A stretch of DNA of 30,196 nucleotides from Methanothrix harundinacea (GCA_002506535.1 DAXT01000014.1:1-30196); one strand, 5' to 3'. Counted from the stretch's first letter, positions 10,425 to 20,124 are shown. Notes: generated by a model from the sequence alone, not told the origin. A program made the numbers and translations.

Positions 10425-12422
10425 TCATCTCACCCATCGGCCCAAACCTTCACCTCCCATCACCTTTCCCTCTCTCTTCCCGAGAGCTTCCAGGTACTCC
10501 AAAACCGCCAGGACGAAGGCGGCATGCGACCACATCAGGGGGAGGACCGATCTCGGGCTGCCGTCGTCGGCCACCTGCTCGGGCAAGAGGCCCGTGGTGG
10601 GATGGGCGTGATCTGAGCACCAGCTGATCAGCTCCAGAGCCCTCTCGAAACTTCCTGCCGCCGCGTGCCACGAGGCTAGCCAGAGGGTGCAGATGATCCA
10701 GCTGTTCATCCTGCCGCCGTATTCGTCCCCCTCATACCGGGCGACGCCCCCCGACGGTCGCGACAGCTCCCTCTCCACCGCCGTCATGGTCCTGGTCACC
10801 CTGGGATCGTCGGGGGGGAGAACTCCAAACCACCATACTCCAAATAAGGAGGAATCGAGGGCCGGGTCATCGACCGACCGCCTGAACCTGCCAAGATGGT
10901 CGTCGTAAAGGCTCCGGAGTATCCCTCCCCTTATGCGATCCGCCCCCTGCGACCACGCTGCGGAGAGGTCGTCGTTTCCGAGGGCGAGGGCCAGCTCCGC
11001 TGCCCCCCGAAGCCCTGCGTAGACGGTGGAGGCGCTGTAGGTGAAGACCCCCTTCCTCTCCTCCCAGAGGTCGAAGCTCGGTGGAGGAAGGCCGGATCCG
11101 TCCAGGGACTGGAGGAGCCATTTGGCGGCGGGAGATGCTATGGAACCGAAGTACCTCCCCGCGGTCCATACGTTCCTGGAGACGAGCCAGTTGAAGTAGA
11201 GGGCGTAAAGGGGCAGGCCGGTCTCGTCGATCTGGATCATCGGGACCGGGTGCCAGGTGGACCCGAAGTCTCCCGCCGGGGTGTACTTGTGGAGGAAGTA
11301 TCCCCTATCGGTGATCGTCTTCGCGAAGAAGTCGAAGACCTCGCAGCTGAGGTGGTGGTAGCGTGCCCGATCCAGGGCTATGCAGGCCCAGGCGGCGTCT
11401 CTTGGCCAGCAGTAGGTGTAGAGGTCGGCCCCGAACTGCTTTATCTCGGAGTCACAGGAAGCGATCACCGAGCCGTTGACGTCCATGTGGGCTACGGTGG
11501 CGAGGAGGCTCCGATAAAAGATCTGGCGGACCTTTTCAGGAAGGCGGCTCATCAGGGCGGCTTCGGGGAGGATGGAGATCCTTTCGAGGAAGGAGTTCCA
11601 GAAGCAAAAGGAGGTCTTGTAGAGGCTCGCCATCTCTCCACCCCTGATCCGCTGGTGGAGGCTCATCACTCTTTTGTAGCTCTTTGCGGGGATGATCCAC
11701 ATGCAGACCCTACCCAACTCTCCGGGATCAAGCCCAGAGATCGTCCAGCCCAAGGTCGAGTCCACCGACCCGTGGGCGACGGGGTTTCCGCTGAGCTGCC
11801 CGTTCTTCATGATCTCCTTCCAGGTCCCCTCCATGCCCCTCCACTCGGCGGTGCCTGTCGCATACTGGTCGAACTTCGGGTCGCTCCCGTGGAGGATGTA
11901 TCGGTCCCGCTTGTAGTGGATTAAAACGTCCCGGTCCACCACCGCCGTCTCGCCGATCTTGCTCTCCAGGATCCTGTAGTTCTGGTTCGAAAATAGCCTC
12001 AGGTTTCTCTTGGCATCGGAGACGTTTTTAACCTCGAAGGTCCTGAAGAAGACGTTCGCGGAGGGGTGGACGGCGTCCAGGACGACGACCTCCATCTCCA
12101 TGGCAGGATTTCGGAACGCCGTCTCTCCGACGTTCGATATGAGGTCGTGGACAACGCCAAGCTCGTCGGCCTTGGGATCTCCCGCCAGGGTTTGCGATCC
12201 CCTCAAGAATTCTGCGCGAAAGCTGGATTTGTACCTCTGGACCGGGCTCCAGCCCTCAAACCAGCTGCATCGGCGAGATCCGTCCAGGTCGCAGATCCCC
12301 GCCCTGATGGAGTGGCCGTGGTTCTCGAGGCCCACGGAAGGGAAGTAGACGTCCCTTATCGTACCCTTCTCATCCTGACAGATCAGAATTCTGCCGTTTG
12401 CGAAAACTAGAGGCCTTGCCAA
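10425..12422 (-). CDS. Glucoamylase-like glycoside hydrolase, family GH15
   Basis: The protein has 665 residues from the preferred start. An N-terminal beta-sandwich (FANGRILICQDEKGTIRDVYFP, GLENHGH) is followed by an (alpha/alpha)6 barrel. YTYCWPRDAAWA is the conserved substrate-site motif, WEE (453-455) carries the general acid and LLPEQ (Glu615) the general base. GH15 enzymes release glucose from alpha-1,4 glucans or trehalose. With no signal peptide it is probably cytoplasmic and may degrade stored glycogen. The frame reaches a TTG at 12461, but the TTG at 12422 follows GAGGAGATCC at SD distance, matches the start expected for archaeal relatives, and lies about 26 bases below a TATA element. 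No other glycogen gene is nearby. Confidence 0.88.
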   Translation of the reverse strand: MARPLVFANGRILICQDEKGTIRDVYFPSVGLENHGHSIRAGICDLDGSRRCSWFEGWSPVQRYKSSFRAEFLRGSQTLAGDPKADELGVVHDLISNVGETAFRNPAMEMEVVVLDAVHPSANVFFRTFEVKNVSDAKRNLRLFSNQNYRILESKIGETAVVDRDVLIHYKRDRYILHGSDPKFDQYATGTAEWRGMEGTWKEIMKNGQLSGNPVAHGSVDSTLGWTISGLDPGELGRVCMWIIPAKSYKRVMSLHQRIRGGEMASLYKTSFCFWNSFLERISILPEAALMSRLPEKVRQIFYRSLLATVAHMDVNGSVIASCDSEIKQFGADLYTYCWPRDAAWACIALDRARYHHLSCEVFDFFAKTITDRGYFLHKYTPAGDFGSTWHPVPMIQIDETGLPLYALYFNWLVSRNVWTAGRYFGSIASPAAKWLLQSLDGSGLPPPSFDLWEERKGVFTYSASTVYAGLRGAAELALALGNDDLSAAWSQGADRIRGGILRSLYDDHLGRFRRSVDDPALDSSLFGVWWFGVLPPDDPRVTRTMTAVERELSRPSGGVARYEGDEYGGRMNSWIICTLWLASWHAAAGSFERALELISWCSDHAHPTTGLLPEQVADDGSPRSVLPLMWSHAAFVLAVLEYLEALGKREGKVMGGEGLGRWVR

Positions 12423-12445
12423 AGGGATCTCCTCAACGGGCGGAT

Positions 12446-12453
12446 GATATATC
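12446..12453 (-). promoter_or_regulatory. TATA element for the GH15 gene
   Basis: GATATATC on the minus strand predicts transcription starting at about 12424, next to the preferred TTG start. A second candidate, GGTTAAAATACC, lies about 20 bases further upstream. Confidence 0.4.
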
Positions 12454-12530
12454 TTTGTCAACCTCGGTATTTTAACCTCTTCTCCTGGGGGATCTTTTCC
12501 CCAAACCTAAAAAATATTGAAAATAAATCT

Positions 12531-12538
12531 TTTATATC
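12531..12538 (+). promoter_or_regulatory. TATA box for the exported Ig-like protein
   Basis: TTTATATC, preceded by an A-rich BRE-like AAATAAATC, predicts a start near 12563, 13 bases before the ATG at 12576. It lies in an unusually AT-rich 40-base patch between the divergent GH15 gene and this one. Confidence 0.6.
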
Positions 12539-12575
12539 AGTAGGCTACAAAGTGTATTCCAGGGAGATTGTTAGC

Positions 12576-13568
12576 ATGAAGGAGATTATACTCTTGATGG
12601 CCGCATTGGTCATCGGTACTGTATCGGTCTCTCCTTCCCTGGGCGGGAACGATGAGATCGCGTCGCCTTTTGAAGGGGACTGGTTCGTCTGGGGCGACGA
12701 CTTTGATCTTGGCGACGGCTTCGTCTGGGGTAGCGCCGGGACTCGTGAGGGACCTTCTCCGGGAGTGGCCTCTATAGCGGTAGACGAGGCTGACGCCTCG
12801 CCGGACGACTCATGGGAGGAGCGGATCGCCGGAGAAGATTGGATCATCGACGAGAACTTCTACAGCGATTTCGCTGGATCTGAGGGAGAAGAGCCGGGAT
12901 GGGCAGATACTGACGATCATCCTGGGATGCCGGGCCCCGACGAGAACGCCCTCTGGATAGTCTTCCCGTACAGCACCAATGTGCGGACCACGAACCTCGT
13001 GATCCAGAAGAACAGGTACGCAAAAGAGCTTCTGATCCCGGGGATGGACGGGAAGGTGACGATCTACGAGGAGAAGCCCGACGGGACGATATCGACTTAC
13101 GTCCCCGACTGGCAGGTTAAGGCGAAGAGGGCTTATAGAGTCTGGTTCACCGCCGACTCCGTCGGCAACTATACCGTCTGGTACACCGTCTACAACGCCA
13201 GGGCGAACGTCACCACCACGTCCAACGTGATCAGGTACAGGGTCTTCGAGAACCTGGCGGTCGTCGTCCTCAACGAGGCGAAGTGCCCCGGCGAGACCGC
13301 TACATTGAGGGCGATAGCCTCGGGCTGCGCTGAGATCGCCTACCAGTGGTTTAGGGGGAGCGACTCCAAAACGGGGACGATAATCTCCAATGAGACCAAG
13401 AGCGTCTACGTCATAAGAAACGTCTCGCCGGAGATGGCGGGCAACTACACCTGCAAAGTGACCTGCAACGGAGAGAGTGACGAGGACAAGGGGAGGCTCT
13501 ACATCGGATGGTGGGAGTGCAACGGCATAAGCCCCTGCAAGTGTCAATTCCGCCCCCGTACAAATTAA
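12576..13568 (+). CDS. Exported protein with Ig-like domain, function unknown
   Basis: The 330-residue protein begins with a clear signal peptide (MKEIILLMAALVIGTVSVS). A low-complexity acidic region rich in Trp, Asp and Gly (30-125) follows. Residues ~128-227 form a beta-rich domain with ATIYE-like strands, WFTADSVGNYTVWY and SNVIRYRVFE. It resembles the C-terminal domain of the Met-rich exported protein at 20255-21211. The end (about 235-310) is Ig-like: two Cys, YQWFRG and NVSPEMAGNYTC, the typical Trp and DxGxYxC pattern. Asn-x-Ser/Thr sites suggest glycosylation. The start is the ATG after the promoter; the open frame back to 12444 contains the TATA box. No membrane anchor is seen. It is probably a surface or S-layer-associated protein. 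Confidence 0.8.
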   Translation: MKEIILLMAALVIGTVSVSPSLGGNDEIASPFEGDWFVWGDDFDLGDGFVWGSAGTREGPSPGVASIAVDEADASPDDSWEERIAGEDWIIDENFYSDFAGSEGEEPGWADTDDHPGMPGPDENALWIVFPYSTNVRTTNLVIQKNRYAKELLIPGMDGKVTIYEEKPDGTISTYVPDWQVKAKRAYRVWFTADSVGNYTVWYTVYNARANVTTTSNVIRYRVFENLAVVVLNEAKCPGETATLRAIASGCAEIAYQWFRGSDSKTGTIISNETKSVYVIRNVSPEMAGNYTCKVTCNGESDEDKGRLYIGWWECNGISPCKCQFRPRTN

Positions 13569-13575
13569 GGTCGCT

Positions 13576-13623
13576 TTGACCTAGTTGCTGGTCAAGGCAC
13601 CACCTTTTTTCCTCTTCTTTTTT
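13576..13623 (+). terminator. Hairpin and T tracts after the Ig-like gene
   Basis: TTGACC (13576-13581) and GGTCAA (13590-13595) form a 6-bp stem. T runs follow at 13605-13610 and 13618-13623. T-rich tracts are the usual archaeal termination signal, and the site lies just past the stop of the plus-strand gene. Confidence 0.65.
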
Positions 13624-13691
13624 CCTCGGATCCTCAGGGCGGAGAATCGATGAGGATAAAAGAGACGAAGGGTGGAGTGGGGTTTGGGGCC

Positions 13692-16600
13692 TCAGCTGAA
13701 CTCCAGCTTGCAGGCCTCTGCCGCCTCCACCATATACGCCTCTCCGGGGACCATCGACCCGTCTTTATCGATGTGGACCCAGCTGCCGTCTCTGTAGCTC
13801 CAGAAGAAGCCGGAGAGTATGCCTTCGCCGACGGCCTCGGTGAAGTTGTAACGCCGGTGGTTCGCCCTGACGGCGACGTCTTTTATCTGGACCGTCTCGC
13901 TGGTGGGGACTCCGACGAGGTTCCAGCCTTTGTGGAGATCCACCAGGTAGGGGAGTTCCACCGGCTTGCCTGGTATCGAGAGGTCGAAGCTCTCTTTCCC
14001 GTCGATGACGTAGCCCATCCCGGGGAGAAGCTCGGTGACCATCCGGGCGGAGTCCTCGTTGATGGTGTAGTTCCAGCCGTCTTCGGAGAGGGTGAATATA
14101 CCCCGGTAGCTCTTACGGTCCAGGAGCTTTGTGACGGATCCGTCTTTGGGCTTCAGGTGGACCGAGAAGGGGCTCCACCCCACCGAGACGTTGACGACCT
14201 GGACCATCCCCGGTACGAGCCTGTACTCCACGGTGAAGGACCTCCTCTCCCCGATGGCGGGGGATAGTACCGGCCAGACGACCCGCTTCTCTCCCCCGAC
14301 GATCTCCTCGCCGTGCCAGACCGCCCGTCCCCTCTCCTTCACCACTATCTCCTCGGCGTCTTTTGGAAGTATCACCTCCCCCATCAGGGCCGGAGGGGCG
14401 TTGAGGTTCCGGTAGCCGCCTGCAGAGTCCTTGACGATCCAGTAGATCCAGTCGGCCGACCACTCAGAGGTGGGGGTTATGGATATTGAAACCTCGTTCT
14501 TCTCCTCCGATTCGGCGACGACGGAGGCCTCCATCTTGTAGGGGAGGTCCGGGGTCACCGGGATCGTCGGCCTGAAGGCGGGGTCACCGAAGAGGGTGTA
14601 GATGTGGACCGTCTGGTTGAGCATATCTTCGAGGGAGACGTACCACGGCTGGTATTCGTCGATCTTCTCGAACGTAATCCCATCGGTGGCCTGCATCTTC
14701 GATATGTATAGGTTGTTGGCGGCCAACATCGCTTCGCCGATGGTGGCATTATCGAAGACGAGGGCCTGGAAGAACCTTCCCGGGTGGTCGTCGGATAAGA
14801 ATATCCAGGAGTTAGCGCTCGATCCGACGTAGTTGACGGCTCCGGCCTTCAGGAAGGCGAGGGCCATGGAGTCCTCGTACCTGATGGGGAGGTAGACGTC
14901 GATCCCGTCCCTGTAGGGGAAGATCCTCCCCTTCAGCTTCGAGGTGAGACAGGCCGACGTGGCGGTGGTCTGGGGGGCGAGGGTCAGCTGCTTAACCTGC
15001 TCCTCGTCCATGATCTGGTCCATCAGCGCCCAGAGGGAGAGCTGCCAGCCCCAGTCGATGCCGTGATAATCGAAGTAGACTATGTTCTCGCCGCTGTTCA
15101 TCTTCGATGAGACCCTCTGGTATGTAGCCTCCTCCCACCGGAGGTTCTCGGCCTGCAGCCCCGCCGCCCGGAGGTACTCTCCGATCCGAAGCGGTATCGG
15201 CGACTGGGGCCAAGTAGCTGGATAGTCCGTCGGCGAAGAGATCACAAGAGCGGAGTCCCTCCAGTCTCCCTGGATTTTCTCGTAGGCGAGGGTCCGCGCC
15301 ACCGTCTGGGATGCGTCGTAGACGGATAGGCCGATTATCCTCCCCGCGGCGACGTCCTGGTAGCCGTCGTCGTCGAGGCGGATCATGTACTCTCTATAAA
15401 GGTCGTACTCAAAGGCTCCCGAGGGCTGTCTACCTCCCGTGGAAATGAAGGGGAGGGATCCGTGATCTCCGACGACGATCAGGTACTCCGGGGATATATC
15501 CAGGTCTTCCACCAGGATCTGGAGGTCAGCCTCCACCTTCGACGGATCGATCCCCTGGGGATCCGTGGCCACGTCCACCACTATCCCCCTCCTGGCCCCG
15601 GCCATCGCAGATGATAGGAGGGAGAGCTTCGGGACCTTGGTATGGCTGAAGGCGGTAACGTTGACGGGGCTCGCGGAGGTCGCCACCTCCATCGTGAAGT
15701 TCCTCGTCTTATGGTCTATGACCGTCTCGCTCCTCCAGGCCTCGAGGTTGAAGGTCCAGTCGCCGGGGCTGCTGAAGAGTACCGACGCGTTGCACCTCTT
15801 TGCTGGGCTGCAGTCCGGGAAGACCATGTTCCCCTTCCAGCCTTCCGGGCTGTAGTAGTTCAGAACGATGTGATGGGGCTGCCTTGCCACCTCCCACGAT
15901 ATCTCGGACCATCCCGGGGATCTCCTGGAGGGATAGGATATGTTGACGATGGGGCCGTCGTCGACCTTCTTTCTCACCTCGCCCCCGCTTTCGTTATCGT
16001 TCTTGCCCCTATAGGTGACGGAGATCCCGCCGTCGAGGGGCTGGGTCCATCCGGCGTCGAGGGCGTGGAGGATCACCACCTCCAGGTTCAGGGTGGCGAA
16101 CTCCCGGGACCCCAGCCTTTCGATCGTCCAGTTAAGGCGGGTCCCGCCGAAGAAGGCGCTATCGGCCGTCGGCACCTCTCCCGTGAGGGGATCTGCGACC
16201 TCGACCTTTCCTGAGGCGGTGCTCCACCAGACCACAGCCCTGGCGGGGAGGATCACGTCTGTCAGGGCCACCCTCTCCAGGTCCTCATCGCCGCTGTTCT
16301 TGAGGGTGAGCTTCAGCCGGACGATCTCACCCTCTCTCTCCGAGGGTATCTCCCCGGGTTTCGCCTCCACCTCCAGGAGGAGCTTATCGTCTATCTTGGT
16401 CCTATGGAGCTTTGATACGGGATTTGGGGCCAGGAGAGAGTGGTCCCGGGAGTTGGCCAGGACGACGGACTTCACATCGTCTCCCCGGGAGCGCATCTCC
16501 CTTATCAGAAGCTCATCGTCGTTCTCCACGACGGTGATGTTCAGCTCCGATAAGCGCGATAGGGCGTCAGGGGATATCGCCCCTGCCGTCACCACCGTCT

Positions 16601-18104
16601 TCGCCCCCAGGCGGAGGAGGGCATCCTCGGTGGAGTTGGTGAGCCCGTCGCCGGCGAAGAGGATCGGCCAGTTGAGGTAAGATGCGATGGCTGCGGCCGA
16701 GAGGGCGGAGCTGTAGTTATCGCCGGCGATGACCGCCCCCGGCGAGATCTCCCACCGCGAGGCGATCATCGACGCCATCTCGGAGCTGTCGCCAGACTCG
16801 ATCCTGGAGTCGGAATCCACTGAGAGATCGCCTATGACGAGGGTATCTCCTTCCAGCCTATCGAGGAGCCACCGTACCGAGGGGGACGGGGGCAAGAGCT
16901 CAGACCAGAGGGGGGTGTAGACGACGTCATGCTCGAAGGCGATACCGGCAGCACCGCCCCTCACCAGGTCTTCGATGCGGCCGACGGTTCCCTCCACGTT
17001 CTGGGTCGATATGGTGTACTCGACGTAGTCGTCGCTGAGCCTGACGAAGAGGGGGGTCGTTGTCATATCGGCGGCCACCGTAATGTCCGCCAGGGGGACG
17101 GGGCTCGCCACCACGAAGTCGGCGAGTTTCGAGATCTCGGCGTAGTTGTACCCCTCGCTTCTATCGAAGGGGTCGCCGATGGCGACGCCGAGCTTCGCGG
17201 GGCCGAGGTCCCTCGTCATATTCCCGACCATATCGACGACCTCCAGGACCTGTTCTTCCTTCCACCGTTTCCATAGCTGGCGGTTGTAGCTGCTGGAGCT
17301 CACCCTCGATAGGTCGACGCCCGTATCCTTGTAGAACTCTTCCTTGCAGACGTCGCAGAAGCAGTGATCCTCGTCGAGGAACCCGAACCTGTAGAGGACT
17401 ACGCCGTCGGCCCGGTAATCCTCTATCACCTCTTCAACCCTGTCGTAGATGTGGGTCCTGGCATCGGGGTCCACCGGACAGAGCCGGTCGGCCACGACGA
17501 TCCCCCGGGGGCCGACGGCGATCTGGGCTGAGTCGGGATACAACCCCCTGACCGCCGGAACCTTCCCGGATCCGGCCGCCTCTCCCAGTCCCATCTCCTG
17601 GACCAGGAGCTCAGCGAGAAGGCCGAGGGCGGCATCTCTATCCCTCGCCGCCAGGAGCGCCTCTTCGGTCACCGTGGGATATGAGCTCTTGGGCGGTTCC
17701 AAGGTGGCGGTGACGTAAGCTTTGACCCCCTCTTTCTTTGCGGCTTCCACCATGCTCTTCGCCAGGTCCCCCTCGGCGTCTATGACAAGAGCCGATACGT
17801 TGGCTATCGCCATGGCGTGGAGGGCGGAGACGGGCCCGTACCTTTCTAGGTCGGCCTGGGAGATCCAGCCCATCCTCTCCCCCGCCTCGATATCCCTCGG
17901 CATGATCAGGAGGGGCCTCATCTCTATGCCGTCATCCTCCGACCAGATGGCAAGAGGTGTGGCGGCGACCACAGCCCGCCAGTCGTCAGCCCCCACCAGA
18001 ATTATCTCTTCCAGGGACTGCGACTTCGTCCCCCTCTCCATCTGGGCGTCGGCCGCCATCGCATAGATCGCAAACAACGTCAGGAGAATTAAAAAGCGTC
18101 TCAA
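13692..18104 (-). CDS. Large exported multidomain protein with gingipain-like (peptidase C25) domain
   Basis: This 1470-residue protein starts with a signal peptide (MRRFLILLTLFAIYAMA). Residues ~170-420 look like a TIM-barrel glycosidase-like region (VVLYRFGFLDEDHCFCDVC, with three Cys). Residues ~425-560 resemble a CWB2 cell-wall-binding repeat (SSALSAAAIASYLNWPILFA, LLRLGAKTVVTAG). A CARDB/Ig-like segment lies near 590-720. Residues ~840-1150 fit a caspase-like C25 domain: LIVVGDHGSLPF, YFDYHG with His1014, and TSACLTS with Cys1052, a spacing like that of gingipains. The C-terminus has LHKGWNLVGVP and ends without a membrane anchor. The TTG start follows the upstream stop directly, with GAGGAGG 8 bases before, so the two genes are coupled. 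It is likely a surface cysteine protease or adhesin; the substrate is unknown. Confidence 0.8.
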   Translation of the reverse strand: MRRFLILLTLFAIYAMAADAQMERGTKSQSLEEIILVGADDWRAVVAATPLAIWSEDDGIEMRPLLIMPRDIEAGERMGWISQADLERYGPVSALHAMAIANVSALVIDAEGDLAKSMVEAAKKEGVKAYVTATLEPPKSSYPTVTEEALLAARDRDAALGLLAELLVQEMGLGEAAGSGKVPAVRGLYPDSAQIAVGPRGIVVADRLCPVDPDARTHIYDRVEEVIEDYRADGVVLYRFGFLDEDHCFCDVCKEEFYKDTGVDLSRVSSSSYNRQLWKRWKEEQVLEVVDMVGNMTRDLGPAKLGVAIGDPFDRSEGYNYAEISKLADFVVASPVPLADITVAADMTTTPLFVRLSDDYVEYTISTQNVEGTVGRIEDLVRGGAAGIAFEHDVVYTPLWSELLPPSPSVRWLLDRLEGDTLVIGDLSVDSDSRIESGDSSEMASMIASRWEISPGAVIAGDNYSSALSAAAIASYLNWPILFAGDGLTNSTEDALLRLGAKTVVTAGAISPDALSRLSELNITVVENDDELLIREMRSRGDDVKSVVLANSRDHSLLAPNPVSKLHRTKIDDKLLLEVEAKPGEIPSEREGEIVRLKLTLKNSGDEDLERVALTDVILPARAVVWWSTASGKVEVADPLTGEVPTADSAFFGGTRLNWTIERLGSREFATLNLEVVILHALDAGWTQPLDGGISVTYRGKNDNESGGEVRKKVDDGPIVNISYPSRRSPGWSEISWEVARQPHHIVLNYYSPEGWKGNMVFPDCSPAKRCNASVLFSSPGDWTFNLEAWRSETVIDHKTRNFTMEVATSASPVNVTAFSHTKVPKLSLLSSAMAGARRGIVVDVATDPQGIDPSKVEADLQILVEDLDISPEYLIVVGDHGSLPFISTGGRQPSGAFEYDLYREYMIRLDDDGYQDVAAGRIIGLSVYDASQTVARTLAYEKIQGDWRDSALVISSPTDYPATWPQSPIPLRIGEYLRAAGLQAENLRWEEATYQRVSSKMNSGENIVYFDYHGIDWGWQLSLWALMDQIMDEEQVKQLTLAPQTTATSACLTSKLKGRIFPYRDGIDVYLPIRYEDSMALAFLKAGAVNYVGSSANSWIFLSDDHPGRFFQALVFDNATIGEAMLAANNLYISKMQATDGITFEKIDEYQPWYVSLEDMLNQTVHIYTLFGDPAFRPTIPVTPDLPYKMEASVVAESEEKNEVSISITPTSEWSADWIYWIVKDSAGGYRNLNAPPALMGEVILPKDAEEIVVKERGRAVWHGEEIVGGEKRVVWPVLSPAIGERRSFTVEYRLVPGMVQVVNVSVGWSPFSVHLKPKDGSVTKLLDRKSYRGIFTLSEDGWNYTINEDSARMVTELLPGMGYVIDGKESFDLSIPGKPVELPYLVDLHKGWNLVGVPTSETVQIKDVAVRANHRRYNFTEAVGEGILSGFFWSYRDGSWVHIDKDGSMVPGEAYMVEAAEACKLEFS

Positions 18105-19712
18105 TTATTCCGCCTCCTCGATCGAGATGCCCGCATCTTCGAGCGCCTCTATAACGGCCTCATCGACCCCGGTCCCCCAGATGAGGGCCCTCGATAGGCC
18201 GAGCTCCTTCATATCTTCCAGCGCCGAGAGGCTCGCCTCCGAGAGGGGTCCACCGCAGATTATCAGGGGCGCTCCCATCTTCTTAGCCTCGTCATAAGCC
18301 GCGAAGGCCTCCACCTCGTCAATCCCCGCCAGGACCACCAGCTCTTCACCTTCGGGCCAGAGGATCGAGGCGAAGAGCCAGGAGGTCTCGCATACGTCTT
18401 CGCCCCCGATCCTCTCCGTCGGCATCATCTCTTTCAGGAGCCTCTCGACCTCGGAGGAGACGACCGATTCGTTCCCCAGGATCACCGCCCTCGCCAGAGG
18501 CTGTCTCTCCAGCTCCTCGATCTCCTCGGCATCGATCTCTCCTCCTGTGAGGGTCACCACCGTCGCGGTGACGTTCCTCCTCCCCTCGGCGTAGGATAGG
18601 GCCAGGGCTCTGTAGAGGAGGCCGTCTCCGGTGACGATGGCGAAGGAATCCGTCTCTATCGCCAGAAGCTCCGCCCTCTCTGTGGGGAGGGGTACATTGA
18701 AGGAGTCGTGTAGGAGAAGCCTGATCTCATACCGTCCGGGCCGGGTGGCCATCAGGGTGAACTCTCCCTCTCCGGACTTCGTCTTTCCCACCGGGATCAC
18801 CAGGCTCTGGGGCATGACCATCATGTCCGGGGACGCGGCCACGTCCACCGAGATCTTCTCGTCTACGTTGAGGTTGATCTTGATCGATCCTGTGTGGGTT
18901 CTGTTGACGACCATCGCCTCGGGCAGCCTCAATATAGCCTCATATGCCCGGATCTCCTGGTTGAGCTCGATCTCTGCCTTGACCGAGGCGTTCTTCGAAG
19001 GGTCGCTGAGGGAGGTCGCCGTGATTTCCATCTCCCTAACCTCTCCTGCCATCCCACCCACTATCTCCAGGTTGAGGACCCGGCTGACCCCCGAGTTGAG
19101 GGTGAGGTTGTAAGGGATGTCTACGGATTTGCCGCCGTCGAAGAGGATCGCCGTCCATCTCGGCGGCAGGCTGGGAAGATCCACCGATATGACGTCTTTG
19201 AAGAGCCCTGCGTTTCTGACCAGAAGCTCAAACTCAGCAGGCACCTCAGGGTCCACATTAGCAGAAGCCGATCTCGCATCATCGATCTTCAGGCTGACCC
19301 CGTAGCTCTCCTGCTCCGTCAGCTCCACCGCGAACTCCACCATAAGAGGCAGTGATGAGGTTTCATCAAAGAAGTAGACGAACCCCGAATATGCCCCGGG
19401 ATCCGTCTCCGGAGGCGATGAGAAGGTGATCTCCACCTTCAGCTCCTCTTTGTCGTATATGTCCTCTGACTCCGGTCCCAGCTTCTCGAACTTGGGGATC
19501 GCCACCGTCACCAGCTCCTTTGCGGTGCCGGCGACGGGGGTTTGTTTGATGGCGAATACGGGCTTGTCGCCGAGATTCTCGAGGATCAGGGTCCTTTTGG
19601 TCATCTCACCGGGATGGAGTTCCACTTCGAATCGGTCTCTATCTGCCGCGAGCTCTGCCGCAGAAACGGCGACCAGCAGCGACAGGATGGCGAGCAGTCT
19701 CAATAACTTCAT
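18105..19712 (-). CDS. Exported beta-sandwich protein with C-terminal CWB2-like domain
   Basis: The 535-residue protein starts with a signal peptide (MKLLRLLAILSLLVAVSAA). Residues 20-340 form several Ig-like sandwiches, the first with the HPGEMTKRTLILENLGDKP pattern of bacterial and archaeal surface proteins; later ones have Asn-x-Thr sites. Residues ~400-530 resemble one CWB2-type unit (RAVILGNESVVSSEVERLL, TERIGGEDVCETSWLFASI, MGAPLIICGG, GLSRALIWGT). The partner gene carries a similar region. No transmembrane anchor follows, so attachment may occur through CWB2-like contacts or the partner. It is first in a two-gene operon with the C25-like gene, joined TAA-TTG. It may hold or chaperone the large protein at the envelope; that is inference. 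Confidence 0.75.
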   Translation of the reverse strand: MKLLRLLAILSLLVAVSAAELAADRDRFEVELHPGEMTKRTLILENLGDKPVFAIKQTPVAGTAKELVTVAIPKFEKLGPESEDIYDKEELKVEITFSSPPETDPGAYSGFVYFFDETSSLPLMVEFAVELTEQESYGVSLKIDDARSASANVDPEVPAEFELLVRNAGLFKDVISVDLPSLPPRWTAILFDGGKSVDIPYNLTLNSGVSRVLNLEIVGGMAGEVREMEITATSLSDPSKNASVKAEIELNQEIRAYEAILRLPEAMVVNRTHTGSIKINLNVDEKISVDVAASPDMMVMPQSLVIPVGKTKSGEGEFTLMATRPGRYEIRLLLHDSFNVPLPTERAELLAIETDSFAIVTGDGLLYRALALSYAEGRRNVTATVVTLTGGEIDAEEIEELERQPLARAVILGNESVVSSEVERLLKEMMPTERIGGEDVCETSWLFASILWPEGEELVVLAGIDEVEAFAAYDEAKKMGAPLIICGGPLSEASLSALEDMKELGLSRALIWGTGVDEAVIEALEDAGISIEEAE

Positions 19713-19840
19713 CTGGGCACCACGTTAGGTTGATAGCGGATCGGTCGGATCGCGGGTTTCCCCCCTTCTCCCGGCCTGGGGTCGTCCGCCCGGCTCCAGG
19801 GAGAGGTTGGATCTCAGTCATGATCTAGTACGGTCCCGGC

Positions 19841-19850
19841 ATATTTAAGG
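19841..19850 (-). promoter_or_regulatory. TATA box of the two-gene exported-protein operon
   Basis: CTTAAATAT on the minus strand predicts a start near 19816, giving about 100 bases of leader before the ATG at 19712. No other good TATA element lies nearer. Confidence 0.55.
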
Positions 19851-20124
19851 ATCGCAAACTGCGGTGAGTCCTCGCTGGGGTTATGCGATTCATCATCACC
19901 GCCTCCAGAGTGAAAGCCATCTCCTCTCGGGATTTTTCGCCACGAGCTAATTATATGATCAGGCGAATTAGAAGAACTATGGGCGAATAAGCTTTGCGGC
20001 CGATCTTTGGATCAGAGATCGATCATATCTGCCAGATCCTCCTTGGACGAGCCCTCTCTTTAAATCAGAAGATATTTAGGCCGCGGATCTGAGACCCTGT
20101 TCTCGCCGGTACAATCACGATAAG
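19851..20124. other. Non-coding stretch between divergent genes
   Basis: No gene is supported here. It holds inverted repeats: GCGGTGA/TCACCGC at 19861-19867 and 19896-19902, and a CTAATT/AATTAG pair with a 13-base loop nearby. It also contains the near-palindrome GATCAGAGATC (20010-20020), which recurs inverted at 21391-21401, upstream of the DUF2240 gene. Local AT content is higher than in the genes. These could be protein-binding sites. Confidence 0.4.

Noticed and set aside
10896..11924. 342-residue plus-strand frame opposite the GH15 gene
   Set aside because: The minus strand encodes a complete GH15 enzyme with catalytic motifs. The plus frame shows only low-complexity shadow sequence.
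12444..12575. 44-residue extension of the Ig-like protein
   Set aside because: It overlaps the promoter and hides the signal peptide that starts at 12576.
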